Source: Lachnospiraceae bacterium (GTDB taxonomy: Bacteria > Bacillota > Clostridia > Lachnospirales > Lachnospiraceae). Taken from it: a stretch of 64,000 nucleotides of DNA. The stretch's first letter is position 1. Each line of letters starts with the position of its first letter. Where the stretch lies: assembly GCA_900759665.1 (NCBI GenBank), contig CAAEWE010000081.1:1-64000 (forward strand), in the 5' to 3' direction. The notes beneath the pieces are model-generated. The model had not been told where the DNA came from, made no database searches, and was given only the letters and a program-made list of their open reading frames with translations. This document shows positions 55,700 to 63,996 of this stretch, one piece after another. The position numbers and the translations under genes are program-made.

Positions 55700-56956
55700 A
55701 TGAGCAGTATGTATGAGAGATGTATGAAGGTGATGCCTCCGGCAGCAGGCAGATCAACAAAGCTTGGAATTGTCAGTGCAAAGGGCTGTTATCTGACGGC
55801 GGAGGACGGAAAAGAGTATCTTGATTTTGCGAGCGGTGTTGCGGTGTGTAATATCGGTCATAATCATCCCAAGGTTGTGGAAGCAGCCAAAAAACAGGTG
55901 GATCAGATGATACACGGAGGCCATAATGTTGTTTACTATGAAAGTTATGTCAGACTGGCGGAGCGTCTGGTGGAGCTTACCGGAGGGGACACCATGGTAT
56001 ATTTCAGCAACAGTGGTGCCGAGGCAAACGAAGGAGCGATCAAGCTGGCAAAGCATTATACAAAACGTCCGGCGATCATTGCATTCCGGGATTCCTTTCA
56101 TGGCCGTACCTTAGGAACGGTGTCCATTACGGGCTCCAATTCCCTTTACCGGAAATATTACGAAGGCCTGATGCCGAGTGTTTATTTTGCAGAGTATCCA
56201 TATCTGTACCGGAGTCCTTATAAGGAAGAGGGATGGAAGCCATATATTGACAAGCTAGAAGAGATGTTTCATACGCTGGTGGATCCGGAGATGGTGGCTG
56301 CGATCATTATGGAGCCGGTTCAGGGGGAAGGAGGCTATATTGTGCCGCCGAAGGAGTTTGTACAGGAGGTACGCAGGATCTGCGATAAATATGGAATTCT
56401 TCTGATCTTTGATGAGGTACAGACCGGTATGGGACGTACCGGTAAATTATACGCATATGAGCATTTCGGGGTACGTCCTGATATCCTGACAAGTGCCAAG
56501 GGAATTGCCTCCGGTTTTCCGTTAAGTGCGGTGATTGCCAGAAAAGAGATCATGGAAACATGGAATGCAGGTGCTCATGGTGGAACCTTTGGCGGAAACC
56601 CGGTTGCATGTGCAGCAGCATTAGCTACACTGGATGTGCTGACCAAGGACGGTGCACTGGAAAATGCGGCCAAAATGGGAGAATATTTCAGAGGAAAGCT
56701 GGATCAGTTAAAGGAGCAGCATGACTGCATCGGAGATGTTCGTGGACTGGGACTGATGCTTGCCATGGAAATTGTTGATGAAACGGGAGCTCCGGACAAG
56801 GCAAAGACTACGGAGATTGTGTCAAAGGCTCTGGAGGAAGGACTGATCCTGCTGACATGTGGAACCAATAAAAACGTGGTACGTTTTATTGCTCCAACGA
56901 TCGTAACAGAAAAGGAAATTGACAAGGCAATGGAGATTTTGGAGAAAATTTTATAA
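55700..56956 (+). CDS. Class III aminotransferase (omega/GABA-type)
   Basis: A 418-residue PLP enzyme. It has FSNSGAEANEGAIKLAKHYT, the PLP-contacting LLIFDEVQTGMGRTG and the Schiff-base Lys in TSAKGIASGFP (about residue 270). This group transfers amino groups from terminal amines such as GABA, beta-alanine, ornithine or beta-amino acids to 2-oxoglutarate or pyruvate, yielding semialdehydes. The adjacent alcohol dehydrogenase supports a semialdehyde product. The ATG at 55700 follows GAAGGAATGAG. Substrate is unknown. Confidence 0.93.
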   Translation: MSSMYERCMKVMPPAAGRSTKLGIVSAKGCYLTAEDGKEYLDFASGVAVCNIGHNHPKVVEAAKKQVDQMIHGGHNVVYYESYVRLAERLVELTGGDTMVYFSNSGAEANEGAIKLAKHYTKRPAIIAFRDSFHGRTLGTVSITGSNSLYRKYYEGLMPSVYFAEYPYLYRSPYKEEGWKPYIDKLEEMFHTLVDPEMVAAIIMEPVQGEGGYIVPPKEFVQEVRRICDKYGILLIFDEVQTGMGRTGKLYAYEHFGVRPDILTSAKGIASGFPLSAVIARKEIMETWNAGAHGGTFGGNPVACAAALATLDVLTKDGALENAAKMGEYFRGKLDQLKEQHDCIGDVRGLGLMLAMEIVDETGAPDKAKTTEIVSKALEEGLILLTCGTNKNVVRFIAPTIVTEKEIDKAMEILEKIL

Positions 56957-56961
56957 AAGAC

Positions 56962-57055
56962 TTGTTTTTTGGAAAGATATACTGTATACTGAATACAGTG
57001 AAAACACAGATAACGACGGCGTTATTACTAATTAGTAATAGCGCCGTTTTTCTTT
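56962..57055 (+). promoter_or_regulatory. Promoter, operator site 5 and attenuator-like hairpin (racemase operon)
   Basis: TTGTTT (56962-56967), 17 bases, TATACT (56985-56990). ATATACTGTATAC (56977-56989) and GTATACTGAATAC (56984-56996) overlap, so three half-palindromes occur in a row. The hairpin ACGGCGTTATTACT-AATT-AGTAATAGCGCCGT (57016-57047) is followed by TTTTTCTTTT, a convincing terminator ahead of the first gene. Confidence 0.85.
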
Positions 57056-57069
57056 TGGAGGGACAGGTT

Positions 57070-57807
57070 ATGAAGCTAAAAGTATTAAATCCGGATAATA
57101 CCGGTTTAACAAAAGAAATGATAGCTCTCCGGGAGAACCGGATGAAACAGATCGCACGGCCGGATACACAGATTGATATGGAAGTGCAGGAAAAAACAAA
57201 AATATGTGTAGACAGTGCACTGGATGTTGCAGTGACTTCCCTGGAATTGATCGAGAAAGCGGTTCAGGCAGAAAAAGACGGATATGATGTGATCGGATTG
57301 TATTGTTCCGGTGATCCGGCGATGGATGCCATCCGGGAGGCTGTCAGTATACCGGTGATCGGGGCAGGACAAAGTTCTTTGCAGATAGCTGTGGGGCTGG
57401 GACAGAGGTTTTCCTGGATCACCTCCGCAGACAGTGATGTGGGACCGGACCGGACGATCCGCAGATCTGGGATTGACTATAGCAGGCTTGCATCGATCCG
57501 GAGTGTAAAAGTGGATATCGCCACGGCAGGCTCGCAGGATCAGGAAGCCCTGCTGGAACGGATCGCAGAATGTGGCAGACAATGTATGGAGGATGGTGCC
57601 CATGTATTGATCCTTGGATGTCTTGTTTTTGCAGGTATGGGACCGGAGATATCAAAACGGCTGGGTATCCCGGTGGTGGATCCGGCTTATGCGATTGTTT
57701 CCATGGCTGAGCTTTTATACAGTACCGGCCTTACTCATTCCGAGAGGACATGGCCGTCCCCGGACAGTCAGACCAGAAGCTGGCAGGGGGGAGAATTTTT
57801 CTTTTAG
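57070..57807 (+). CDS. Asp/Glu/hydantoin racemase family protein
   Basis: A 245-residue cofactor-independent racemase or related enzyme. Two catalytic Cys occur in the family positions: LYCSGDPAMDAIREA (about residue 80), closely matching the CFGDPGLDAARE pattern of hydantoin and allantoin racemases, and LILGCLVFAGM (about 180). It would epimerise a hydantoin, allantoin or amino acid to the enantiomer used downstream. The ATG at 57070 follows GGAGGGACAGG. It begins an operon with the ABC importer and two CE4 hydrolases. Confidence 0.85.
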   Translation: MKLKVLNPDNTGLTKEMIALRENRMKQIARPDTQIDMEVQEKTKICVDSALDVAVTSLELIEKAVQAEKDGYDVIGLYCSGDPAMDAIREAVSIPVIGAGQSSLQIAVGLGQRFSWITSADSDVGPDRTIRRSGIDYSRLASIRSVKVDIATAGSQDQEALLERIAECGRQCMEDGAHVLILGCLVFAGMGPEISKRLGIPVVDPAYAIVSMAELLYSTGLTHSERTWPSPDSQTRSWQGGEFFF

Positions 57808-57884
57808 TATACGTTTCACAACCGAGAATGGTTTTATCCTATCAGGATATTGCTATAAAAACATATGAAAGAGAGGACAACATT

Positions 57885-58721
57885 ATGAGAAAATTAAAAG
57901 GATTTGTAGCACTCACCTTAGTGATGTCGTTAATGGCAGCAAGCCTTACCGGCTGCGGAGGAAGTTCAGAAAAGAAAGAATCTTCCACGGCAACAGATTC
58001 CAACCCGTTAAAAGGAAAGAAACTGGTAATGGCGATCAATGCAGAATATGCACCATTTGAAAGTAAAAATGAAAGTGGAACCATTGAGGGTTTTGATGTG
58101 GATCTGAACCAGGCACTGGCAGATAAGCTGGGATATACCTTTGAACTGGATGATATGGATTTTACCGGTTTGATCGGTTCCATTACCTCCAAGAGATGTG
58201 ATTATATCATTTCTGCTCTTTCCAGCAACGAAAAAAGAAAGAAAGTAGTTGATTTTTCACAGGGTTATTATACACCGGTAACGGTTATTCTTTGTCCGAA
58301 GGACAGCGGCATTGAGTCATCAGCCGATCTGAAGGGCAAGAAGGTTGGTGTTACTCTTGGTACAGAGTTTGAAATCTATTCAAAGAGCATTAAGGGAACT
58401 GAGACGATTACATATGAGAGTATTGCAACTTCGATCCCGTTAATCGGTACCTCTGAACTGGATGCCTGCATTATGGACAGTTCCAATGCCTTTGAGTATT
58501 GCAAGAAATATGACAATCTGACTTACAAGGTGGTTCCGATGAATGAGATCAAAGGTGTTCTCGATAACCCATATTGTATTGTTCTTCCAAAGAATTCGGA
58601 ATATGTAGATGTCTTTAATAAGGCACTGGATGAACTGGAAGCTGATGGAACTATAGAGAAACTCCAGACAAAATGGTTTGGTAAAGAATACACAGACGCA
58701 TTAAAGGTAGCAGAAGAATAA
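57885..58721 (+). CDS. Amino-acid-type ABC transporter substrate-binding lipoprotein
   Basis: A 278-residue SBP_bac_3 lipoprotein with lipobox SLTGC (Cys about residue 24), then LVMAINAEYAPFESKNESG and GFDVDLNQALADKLGY, followed by RCDYIISALSSNEKR, where family members bind the alpha-carboxylate and amino groups of amino acids. It delivers a polar amino acid or similar ligand to the permease at 58753, driven by the ATPase at 63040. Its regulon membership suggests that it feeds the local pathway. The ATG at 57885 follows GAGAGGAC. Confidence 0.93.
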   Translation: MRKLKGFVALTLVMSLMAASLTGCGGSSEKKESSTATDSNPLKGKKLVMAINAEYAPFESKNESGTIEGFDVDLNQALADKLGYTFELDDMDFTGLIGSITSKRCDYIISALSSNEKRKKVVDFSQGYYTPVTVILCPKDSGIESSADLKGKKVGVTLGTEFEIYSKSIKGTETITYESIATSIPLIGTSELDACIMDSSNAFEYCKKYDNLTYKVVPMNEIKGVLDNPYCIVLPKNSEYVDVFNKALDELEADGTIEKLQTKWFGKEYTDALKVAEE

Positions 58722-58752
58722 ACAGAGAAAACCAGAGAAGGAGTGAGGCAGT

Positions 58753-59418
58753 ATGACATTTCAATTTAGTACCGTATTCGAATATTGGCCAATGTATTTA
58801 GAAGGACTTCGTACAACGATTTATGTGACGCTGGGATCTCTGATTTTCAGTCTGATCTTATCCATTCCATTGGCAATGATCAAAATTACAAGACATAAGA
58901 TCCTGAATTTTATTGGCTTTTTGTATACAGATATTTTCAGAGCCCTTCCTTCTTTGGTTCAGATTTATCTGGTATATTTTGCGGCACCGCAGTTATTCGG
59001 TATTACTTTTACCGCAATGACATCCGCTTTTATTACCCTGTCCATGAATGCGGCAGCATATATTTCGGAAGCACTGCGAGGCGGCATTCTGAGCGTGGAT
59101 ATCGGACAGAGAGAAGCAGCCAAAGCGCTTGGCATCAGTCAGGTGGATACCCTGAAGGACATTGTGCTTCCGCAGGCATTGAAAGCGGTCTTTCCTTCGA
59201 TGATCAATGAGACGATCGGATTGTTGAAGGGGACGTCCCTGGTATCCATTATCGGTGTTGTGGATCTGATGAGAGCTTCACGACAGGTTATGGCGGATTC
59301 CTACTTATCCTTTGAACCACTGATGGTTGCGGCGGTCATTTATTATGTTTTGGTAAAATCTATGAGTATGATTGGAAACAGACTGGAAAAACGGATCCGT
59401 GTCAGTGAAATTCGATAA
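58753..59418 (+). CDS. Amino-acid-type ABC transporter permease
   Basis: A 221-residue HisM/GlnP-type permease with about five helices and the EAA loop SVDIGQREAAKALGISQ near residue 115, which contacts the ATPase. It lies 31 bases after the binding protein gene, behind GGAGTGAGGC. The ATPase partner is encoded 4 kb away on the other strand but under the same operator type. Confidence 0.94.
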   Translation: MTFQFSTVFEYWPMYLEGLRTTIYVTLGSLIFSLILSIPLAMIKITRHKILNFIGFLYTDIFRALPSLVQIYLVYFAAPQLFGITFTAMTSAFITLSMNAAAYISEALRGGILSVDIGQREAAKALGISQVDTLKDIVLPQALKAVFPSMINETIGLLKGTSLVSIIGVVDLMRASRQVMADSYLSFEPLMVAAVIYYVLVKSMSMIGNRLEKRIRVSEIR

Positions 59419-59549
59419 ACAATAAAATGAAATGTCGGCGTAAATATAGTTTACGCCGATGTTTTCGCAATTTACACAATGGATGGTCAGTGATCCATCA
59501 TAAAAGAAAAGGGTTCCTGAATTTTCAGGGGATCCGGAAAGGTTTGGTG

Positions 59550-60410
59550 ATGAATATGGCAGAAAATATTTGGCCGGAAGGAAAAAAATGTGCTTTTTGC
59601 CTGGGTTTTGATATGGACTCCAATCTGATCTGGTTTAACAAGATCAAAGATATGGAAAATGGTATGCAGTTTATTAAGGGACCTTCGGTGGGAGAGTATG
59701 GACCGAAAAGAGGCGTGGATCGTATTATGAATCTACTGGAAAAATATGGTGTGAAAGCCACCTTTTTTATTCCGGCAGTTAATATGGAACGAAATATTCC
59801 TCTGGTGGAACGCATCCTGGATCAAGGACACGAAATCGCACATCACGGTCTTTACCATGAACCGTCTTATGGCAATACGGTGGAGGAGCAGCTGGAGATC
59901 ATTGATAAAAGTCAGGAGATCTTTAAAAGGATCATCGGAAAACCGGCAGTGGGATTTCGCTGTACCGGAGGTCTCTGCGAGGAAGCGGAGGAAGTTCTTT
60001 ATAATGATCCTAATACATTGTATACCTGTCAGGGAGAGAGCAGTGAGTTACCGGTATTTATGGAGGTAAAGGGTAAAAAGACCCATACGGTCCGGATTTC
60101 CTGCAGACAGGAGGTGGATGATTATATTCAGATGGTTTATAATGCGTATCCGCCAATTCCGGCGGGACTGCCCCGTATATCCGCCTATGAAGATGTTTTG
60201 TCGAATTTTAAGGATGAGGTGGATGGCACCCTTCGCTTTGGAGCAGTCTTATCAACGGCATTTCATCCGCAGGTATCAGGAAGTCCCGGAAAGTCAAAGA
60301 TACTGGATCAGTTGTTAGCGTATATCACATCGAAGCCGGAAATCTGGTGTACCAGTTGTGAAGAAGTTGCTTCTTATTGGCAGAAAAAGGGAGGTGCAGC
60401 CAATGTATAG
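59550..60410 (+). CDS. Polysaccharide deacetylase (CE4) family hydrolase, allantoinase-like, A
   Basis: A 286-residue NodB-fold hydrolase. FDMDSN (about residue 20) replaces the TFDDG metal motif, and HEIAHHGLYHE (about 95) supplies the metal-binding His pair; FRCTGG and TAFHPQVSGSPGK complete the plan. It lacks a signal peptide, unlike chitin or peptidoglycan deacetylases, and resembles PuuE-type allantoinases and cyclic-imide hydrolases that open ring amides in the cytoplasm. The ATG at 59550 follows GGAAAGG; 59556 is possible. Its end overlaps the next gene by eight bases. Confidence 0.82.
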   Translation: MNMAENIWPEGKKCAFCLGFDMDSNLIWFNKIKDMENGMQFIKGPSVGEYGPKRGVDRIMNLLEKYGVKATFFIPAVNMERNIPLVERILDQGHEIAHHGLYHEPSYGNTVEEQLEIIDKSQEIFKRIIGKPAVGFRCTGGLCEEAEEVLYNDPNTLYTCQGESSELPVFMEVKGKKTHTVRISCRQEVDDYIQMVYNAYPPIPAGLPRISAYEDVLSNFKDEVDGTLRFGAVLSTAFHPQVSGSPGKSKILDQLLAYITSKPEIWCTSCEEVASYWQKKGGAANV

Positions 60411-61242
60411 AGAAGAGTTTCAATGGCCGTCAGGAAAGAAAAATGCCGTGATGATCAGTCTGACCCTGGATGCGGAATATTTTGGGATTGCCCAGTATCC
60501 GGAGGATAAAAACGCAGTGGCAGGTTTTAAGACCATGGCAGAATTTGGTGTCAAAAAAGGATTGGACAGAGTGCTTTCCGTATTGGATCACTATCATGTG
60601 AAAGCAACGGTTTTTGTGCCGGGAAAGGTGGCAGAGGAGTATCCGGATGCCATGAAAAAGATTGTGGAGCATGGTCACGAGATTGGGGTACACGGGTATG
60701 AGCATGAAAACTTTGCACTGCTTCCGGAAGAAAAACAAAAAGAAGCTATGAAGAAGAGTGTGGAGGCTGTAAAGGAAGTTTGCGGTGTGACACCGGTTGG
60801 TTTCCGGGCACCGGAGGGAGAACTGACGCGGCGTACGCTGGAAATCGCAAAGGAAGCCGGGATTGTTTATTCCAGTACGTTGGGAAATGATGACAGACCA
60901 TACTATAATGTCCTGAACGATCAGGGAACCTCCATACTGGAAATACCATTCCACTGGGCATTATTTGATGCACCGTATTTTGCATTTCATTTCTGGCCGC
61001 CGGTACCGTATGGTCAGGGGCGTATCTCCAGCTTTAAAAAGGTTCTGACCAACTGGAAATGGGAATATGATGTATTTCGTGAGGAGGGGCTGTGCTATGT
61101 GCTGCAGTTGAATCCTATGACCATTGGAGATCCGGGAAAAATTTATATGCTGGAAGAGCTTCTGACATATATTCAGAAGGACCGGGATGTATGGTTCGCT
61201 ACAGGAAAAGAAATTTACGATTACTGTGAAGCTGTTGGATAA
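60403..61242 (+). CDS. Polysaccharide deacetylase (CE4) family hydrolase, allantoinase-like, B
   Basis: A 279-residue cytoplasmic CE4 protein, a diverged relative of the preceding one. LTLDAEYFG gives the Asp region, HEIGVHGYEHENF (about 90) the His pair, and GFRAPEGELTRRTLE and LQLNPMTIGDPGK the remaining family segments. The start at 60403 follows GGAGG and overlaps gene A, so equal synthesis and perhaps a heteromeric enzyme are likely. A ring-opening amidase on a hydantoin- or imide-like substrate is inferred from family and context. Confidence 0.82.
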   Translation: MYREEFQWPSGKKNAVMISLTLDAEYFGIAQYPEDKNAVAGFKTMAEFGVKKGLDRVLSVLDHYHVKATVFVPGKVAEEYPDAMKKIVEHGHEIGVHGYEHENFALLPEEKQKEAMKKSVEAVKEVCGVTPVGFRAPEGELTRRTLEIAKEAGIVYSSTLGNDDRPYYNVLNDQGTSILEIPFHWALFDAPYFAFHFWPPVPYGQGRISSFKKVLTNWKWEYDVFREEGLCYVLQLNPMTIGDPGKIYMLEELLTYIQKDRDVWFATGKEIYDYCEAVG

Positions 61243-61293
61243 ATTCAGGATTAGAAAAGAAAAGTCTCGATAAAAATAAAAATTGTTTGCATG

Positions 61294-61333
61294 AGAAAAT
61301 CGCTTAGATCAAAATCTAAGCGATTTTCTTTTG
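61294..61333. terminator. Bidirectional terminator
   Basis: AGAAAATCGCTTAGAT and its exact complement, 16 base pairs with a 4-base loop and T runs, separate the convergent racemase operon and M20 gene. Confidence 0.93.
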
Positions 61334-61350
61334 AGAAATGTATATTCAAT

Positions 61351-62991
61351 CTATAGGAAATTGTCAATGGTTTTCAGGATCAGCTTTGGAAGTACACCGA
61401 AGGTATACGGCTTATATAAGCGTTCAGTCCATTTATGGGCGTCTTTTCCGTAGCATCCGTAATTCAGAGCAGGAATATTTAATTCCTGTATTTTATCAAC
61501 CGGCAATGGATAAAGTGCATTCATATCCGGGAAATTCCGGATCAGCAGATCAACAGATGCAGCATCATCATCAATCTTTAAATAACTGCTGTCACTTAAA
61601 CTTGGGAAGAACTGCAGTATCTTGTAAGGAAGCTGTTCTTCCTCACTGAAGTGATGGACGATATCTGCAATCCGGTCGTAGAGCTCCTTTTCCTCCGGTA
61701 TCTCTGCTTTTAAAGTGTTATGAGGACAATACGGTGCAGAGAAGAACAACACGATAGTCGGTGTTGTTATCTGGGCTAGAGGTAGAAGTGTTTCCACCAG
61801 ATGAAGCGGAATCTCCCGTTTGTCCACTCCTTCCGAGAGTTCTTTGTCCGCTTTTTCGGACAGGAGTCCGGCAAGATCTCCCTCGTAAGTCTCTTCTACC
61901 CGCTGATAAAGCTCGTCATAGGAAAGAACAGTGCAAGGATAACTGTATGGCTGATACTCCTGATGATTGATCCGGCAGAATTCCTTATATTGTGAATTGA
62001 TCCGTGTCATCATATGCTCCAGTGCTGTCCGGGCGTATGCTTTCAGTTCTGTCATAATGGTATCCATGGATTTGTTGTGGACAAAGTAATTGAAATAAAC
62101 ATATGCCGACTGTGCTGTCTGCACATTATAGAAATCCTTCAGATCCTTCATATACAGGACTGAGGGCGGCAGAGTATATTCTTCGTGATACCCGTCACAG
62201 GACTCGTGGTTCAGATTGATCAGACGGACCAGCTCGGCTGCTGTATTGGCAGCATCAAATCCCTCAAAGCACTGTCCGACATGAGTTTCCTTTCCGTAAA
62301 TATAAAAGCAGGGAAGAAGTTTTCCAACAGTTCCCGTGTAGATATACTGATGGGGATCGCCTTCATAAAGGGGGCAGGTATAATCATTATTGATTGCAAA
62401 CTTATATTGTAAGCCATATTTTTCCTGAAGGGCAAGCAGATGATCCAGCCCTTCAATAATTCCGGTATGCTGATTTTCTTCTACGGGATTAAAGGACACC
62501 AGAATATTTCCTTTTAACTTGTCCGAATTTTGGGACAGATATTTGATCAATACCATAAATACGGCATCTCCGCTTTTCATATCACAGCTTCCGCGGCCTA
62601 CCAGATAATCCCCTGTTTCAATATCCTTTCTCAACACCTCCGGGATATCATTGCTTGCAAGCATAGCATCCAGCAGCTTGTCACAGTCAAAGGCATACTC
62701 CTTAAAATGACCAAAGTCTTCTACTCCGACTGTATCGATGTGTCCGTGAAACAGGATCGTATCTTTATAGTCGCCTGCAGTGCCACGGAGCAGAGCAAAC
62801 ACATTTTTTCTCTGAAGAGGATCGTTTTTCAGAGGAATGGTGCAAAGATACTCCGGGTGTTCCTGAAAATAAGGAAGCTTCTTAAAATATCCATAGATAA
62901 AATCGGCAATTTCTGCTTCTCCTTCCGGCTCACTGTTGACACTGGCAATGGACACCAGTTGTTTTGTTAATGTTTCCATTTCATTATACAT
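61351..62991 (-). CDS. M20 family peptidase/amidohydrolase, RocB-like
   Basis: A 546-residue cytoplasmic metallohydrolase. ILFHGHIDTV (about residue 80) and the following GRGSCDMKSG provide the metal-binding His and Asp of the M20 family, and FNPVEENQHTG the catalytic Glu. Its length and long insertion match RocB (arginine-utilisation protein) rather than typical 400-residue M20 enzymes. M20 members split amide bonds of peptides, N-carbamoyl or N-acyl amino acids and allantoate. The ATG at 62991 follows GAGGTG. It follows the ABC ATPase gene on the same strand at 48 bases and shares its promoter. Confidence 0.88.
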   Translation of the reverse strand: MYNEMETLTKQLVSIASVNSEPEGEAEIADFIYGYFKKLPYFQEHPEYLCTIPLKNDPLQRKNVFALLRGTAGDYKDTILFHGHIDTVGVEDFGHFKEYAFDCDKLLDAMLASNDIPEVLRKDIETGDYLVGRGSCDMKSGDAVFMVLIKYLSQNSDKLKGNILVSFNPVEENQHTGIIEGLDHLLALQEKYGLQYKFAINNDYTCPLYEGDPHQYIYTGTVGKLLPCFYIYGKETHVGQCFEGFDAANTAAELVRLINLNHESCDGYHEEYTLPPSVLYMKDLKDFYNVQTAQSAYVYFNYFVHNKSMDTIMTELKAYARTALEHMMTRINSQYKEFCRINHQEYQPYSYPCTVLSYDELYQRVEETYEGDLAGLLSEKADKELSEGVDKREIPLHLVETLLPLAQITTPTIVLFFSAPYCPHNTLKAEIPEEKELYDRIADIVHHFSEEEQLPYKILQFFPSLSDSSYLKIDDDAASVDLLIRNFPDMNALYPLPVDKIQELNIPALNYGCYGKDAHKWTERLYKPYTFGVLPKLILKTIDNFL

Positions 62992-63039
62992 AAATATCAC
63001 CTCATCTTTCTGGAAAATGGTTCCTATTTTCGGATTGAT

Positions 63040-63777
63040 TTATAACATTTTAGACAGGAATTTCTTTGCACGATCGGACTTCGGATGATTGAAGAATTCC
63101 TCCGGAGGTGCATCCTCCACGATCACACTTTCATCCATAAAGATAATACGGTCGGCTACTTCTCTGGCAAATCCCATTTCGTGGGTAACCAGGATCATGG
63201 TGATACCTGTTTTGGCAAGCTCCTTGATTACATCAAGCACCTCAGATACCATTTCCGGATCAAGGGCGGAGGTTGGTTCGTCAAACAGGATCACTTCCGG
63301 ATCCATGGCAAGGGCACGGGCAATCGCCACACGCTGTTTCTGTCCACCGGATAAGGTGATGGGATAAACATCTGCCTTGTCATCCAGACCGACGCGGTTC
63401 AGAAGCTCATGTGCCCGCGCAGTCGCATCCGCTTTTGGTATTTTTTTCGTTTTCATTGGGGCATAGATCATATTTTTCATAATGGTCATATGTTCAAATA
63501 AGTTGAAATGCTGGAAAACCATGCCGACTTTCTGACGAACCTCCCGGATCGGGGCACCTTTGGCGGTGATTTCCGTGCCGCATACCGTGATGGATCCGGA
63601 GGTTGGTGTTTCCAACAGATTCATGCATCGGAGCATGGTAGATTTTCCGGAACCGGAGGGACCGATGATCACAAGGACTTCTCCCTTTTGAACATCAAGA
63701 GAAATATCTTTTAAAACCTCCAGATCTCCAAAGGATTTATAAAGGTGTTCCATATGTATCATATTTTCTTTTTCCAT
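63040..63777 (-). CDS. Amino-acid-type ABC transporter ATP-binding protein
   Basis: A 245-residue ATPase of the GlnQ/HisP class. Walker A GPSGSGKST (about residue 36), signature LSGGQKQRVAIARAL (about 143), Walker B VILFDEPTSALDPE and switch THEMGFAREV are complete. It should energise the permease at 58753. The ATG at 63777 is chosen because AAGG lies nine bases upstream; the ATG at 63786 overlaps that site. It is first in a two-gene leftward operon with the M20 gene, under operator site 6 and a leader with alternative hairpins. Confidence 0.94.
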   Translation of the reverse strand: MEKENMIHMEHLYKSFGDLEVLKDISLDVQKGEVLVIIGPSGSGKSTMLRCMNLLETPTSGSITVCGTEITAKGAPIREVRQKVGMVFQHFNLFEHMTIMKNMIYAPMKTKKIPKADATARAHELLNRVGLDDKADVYPITLSGGQKQRVAIARALAMDPEVILFDEPTSALDPEMVSEVLDVIKELAKTGITMILVTHEMGFAREVADRIIFMDESVIVEDAPPEEFFNHPKSDRAKKFLSKML

Positions 63778-63810
63778 AGTATCCATCCTTTCTTTATTAA
63801 AAGCTGGTAA

Positions 63811-63880
63811 TTTCCAAAATATATTTTTTGGAAATAAAAAAGACGTTCTTTGAAAATTGTGTTTCCAAAAACGCCTTTGT
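63811..63880 (-). promoter_or_regulatory. Attenuator-like leader of the ABC ATPase/M20 operon
   Basis: Read leftward, segment 1 (CAAAGGCGTTTTTGGAAA) can pair with segment 2 (CAAAGAACGTCTTT), which is followed by TTTTTT, forming a terminator. Alternatively TTTTTGGAAA of segment 1 pairs perfectly with TTTCCAAAAA of segment 3, which can itself pair with TTTTGGAAA of segment 4. This is a four-segment terminator/antiterminator arrangement. Confidence 0.6.
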
Positions 63881-63893
63881 TTTACGATACTCT

Positions 63894-63928
63894 GTATACA
63901 GTATACTATCGGAATTGTCTGATGTCAA
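63894..63928 (-). promoter_or_regulatory. Promoter with operator site 6 (ABC ATPase/M20 operon)
   Basis: Read leftward, TTGACA (63928-63923), 17 bases, TATACT (63905-63900); GTATACAGTATAC occupies 63894-63906 over the -10 box. Confidence 0.88.
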
Positions 63929-63961
63929 TAAAAGAAAGTGAAAAAAAGTTAAAAAATAGAG

Positions 63962-63996
63962 TTGACATACCGTGGGAATGGTCGTATACTGTATAC
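63962..63996 (+). promoter_or_regulatory. Promoter with operator site 7, for a gene beyond the window
   Basis: TTGACA (63962-63967), 17 bases, TATACT (63985-63990), operator GTATACTGTATAC (63984-63996). At least one more regulon member must start to the right of the window. Confidence 0.85.
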
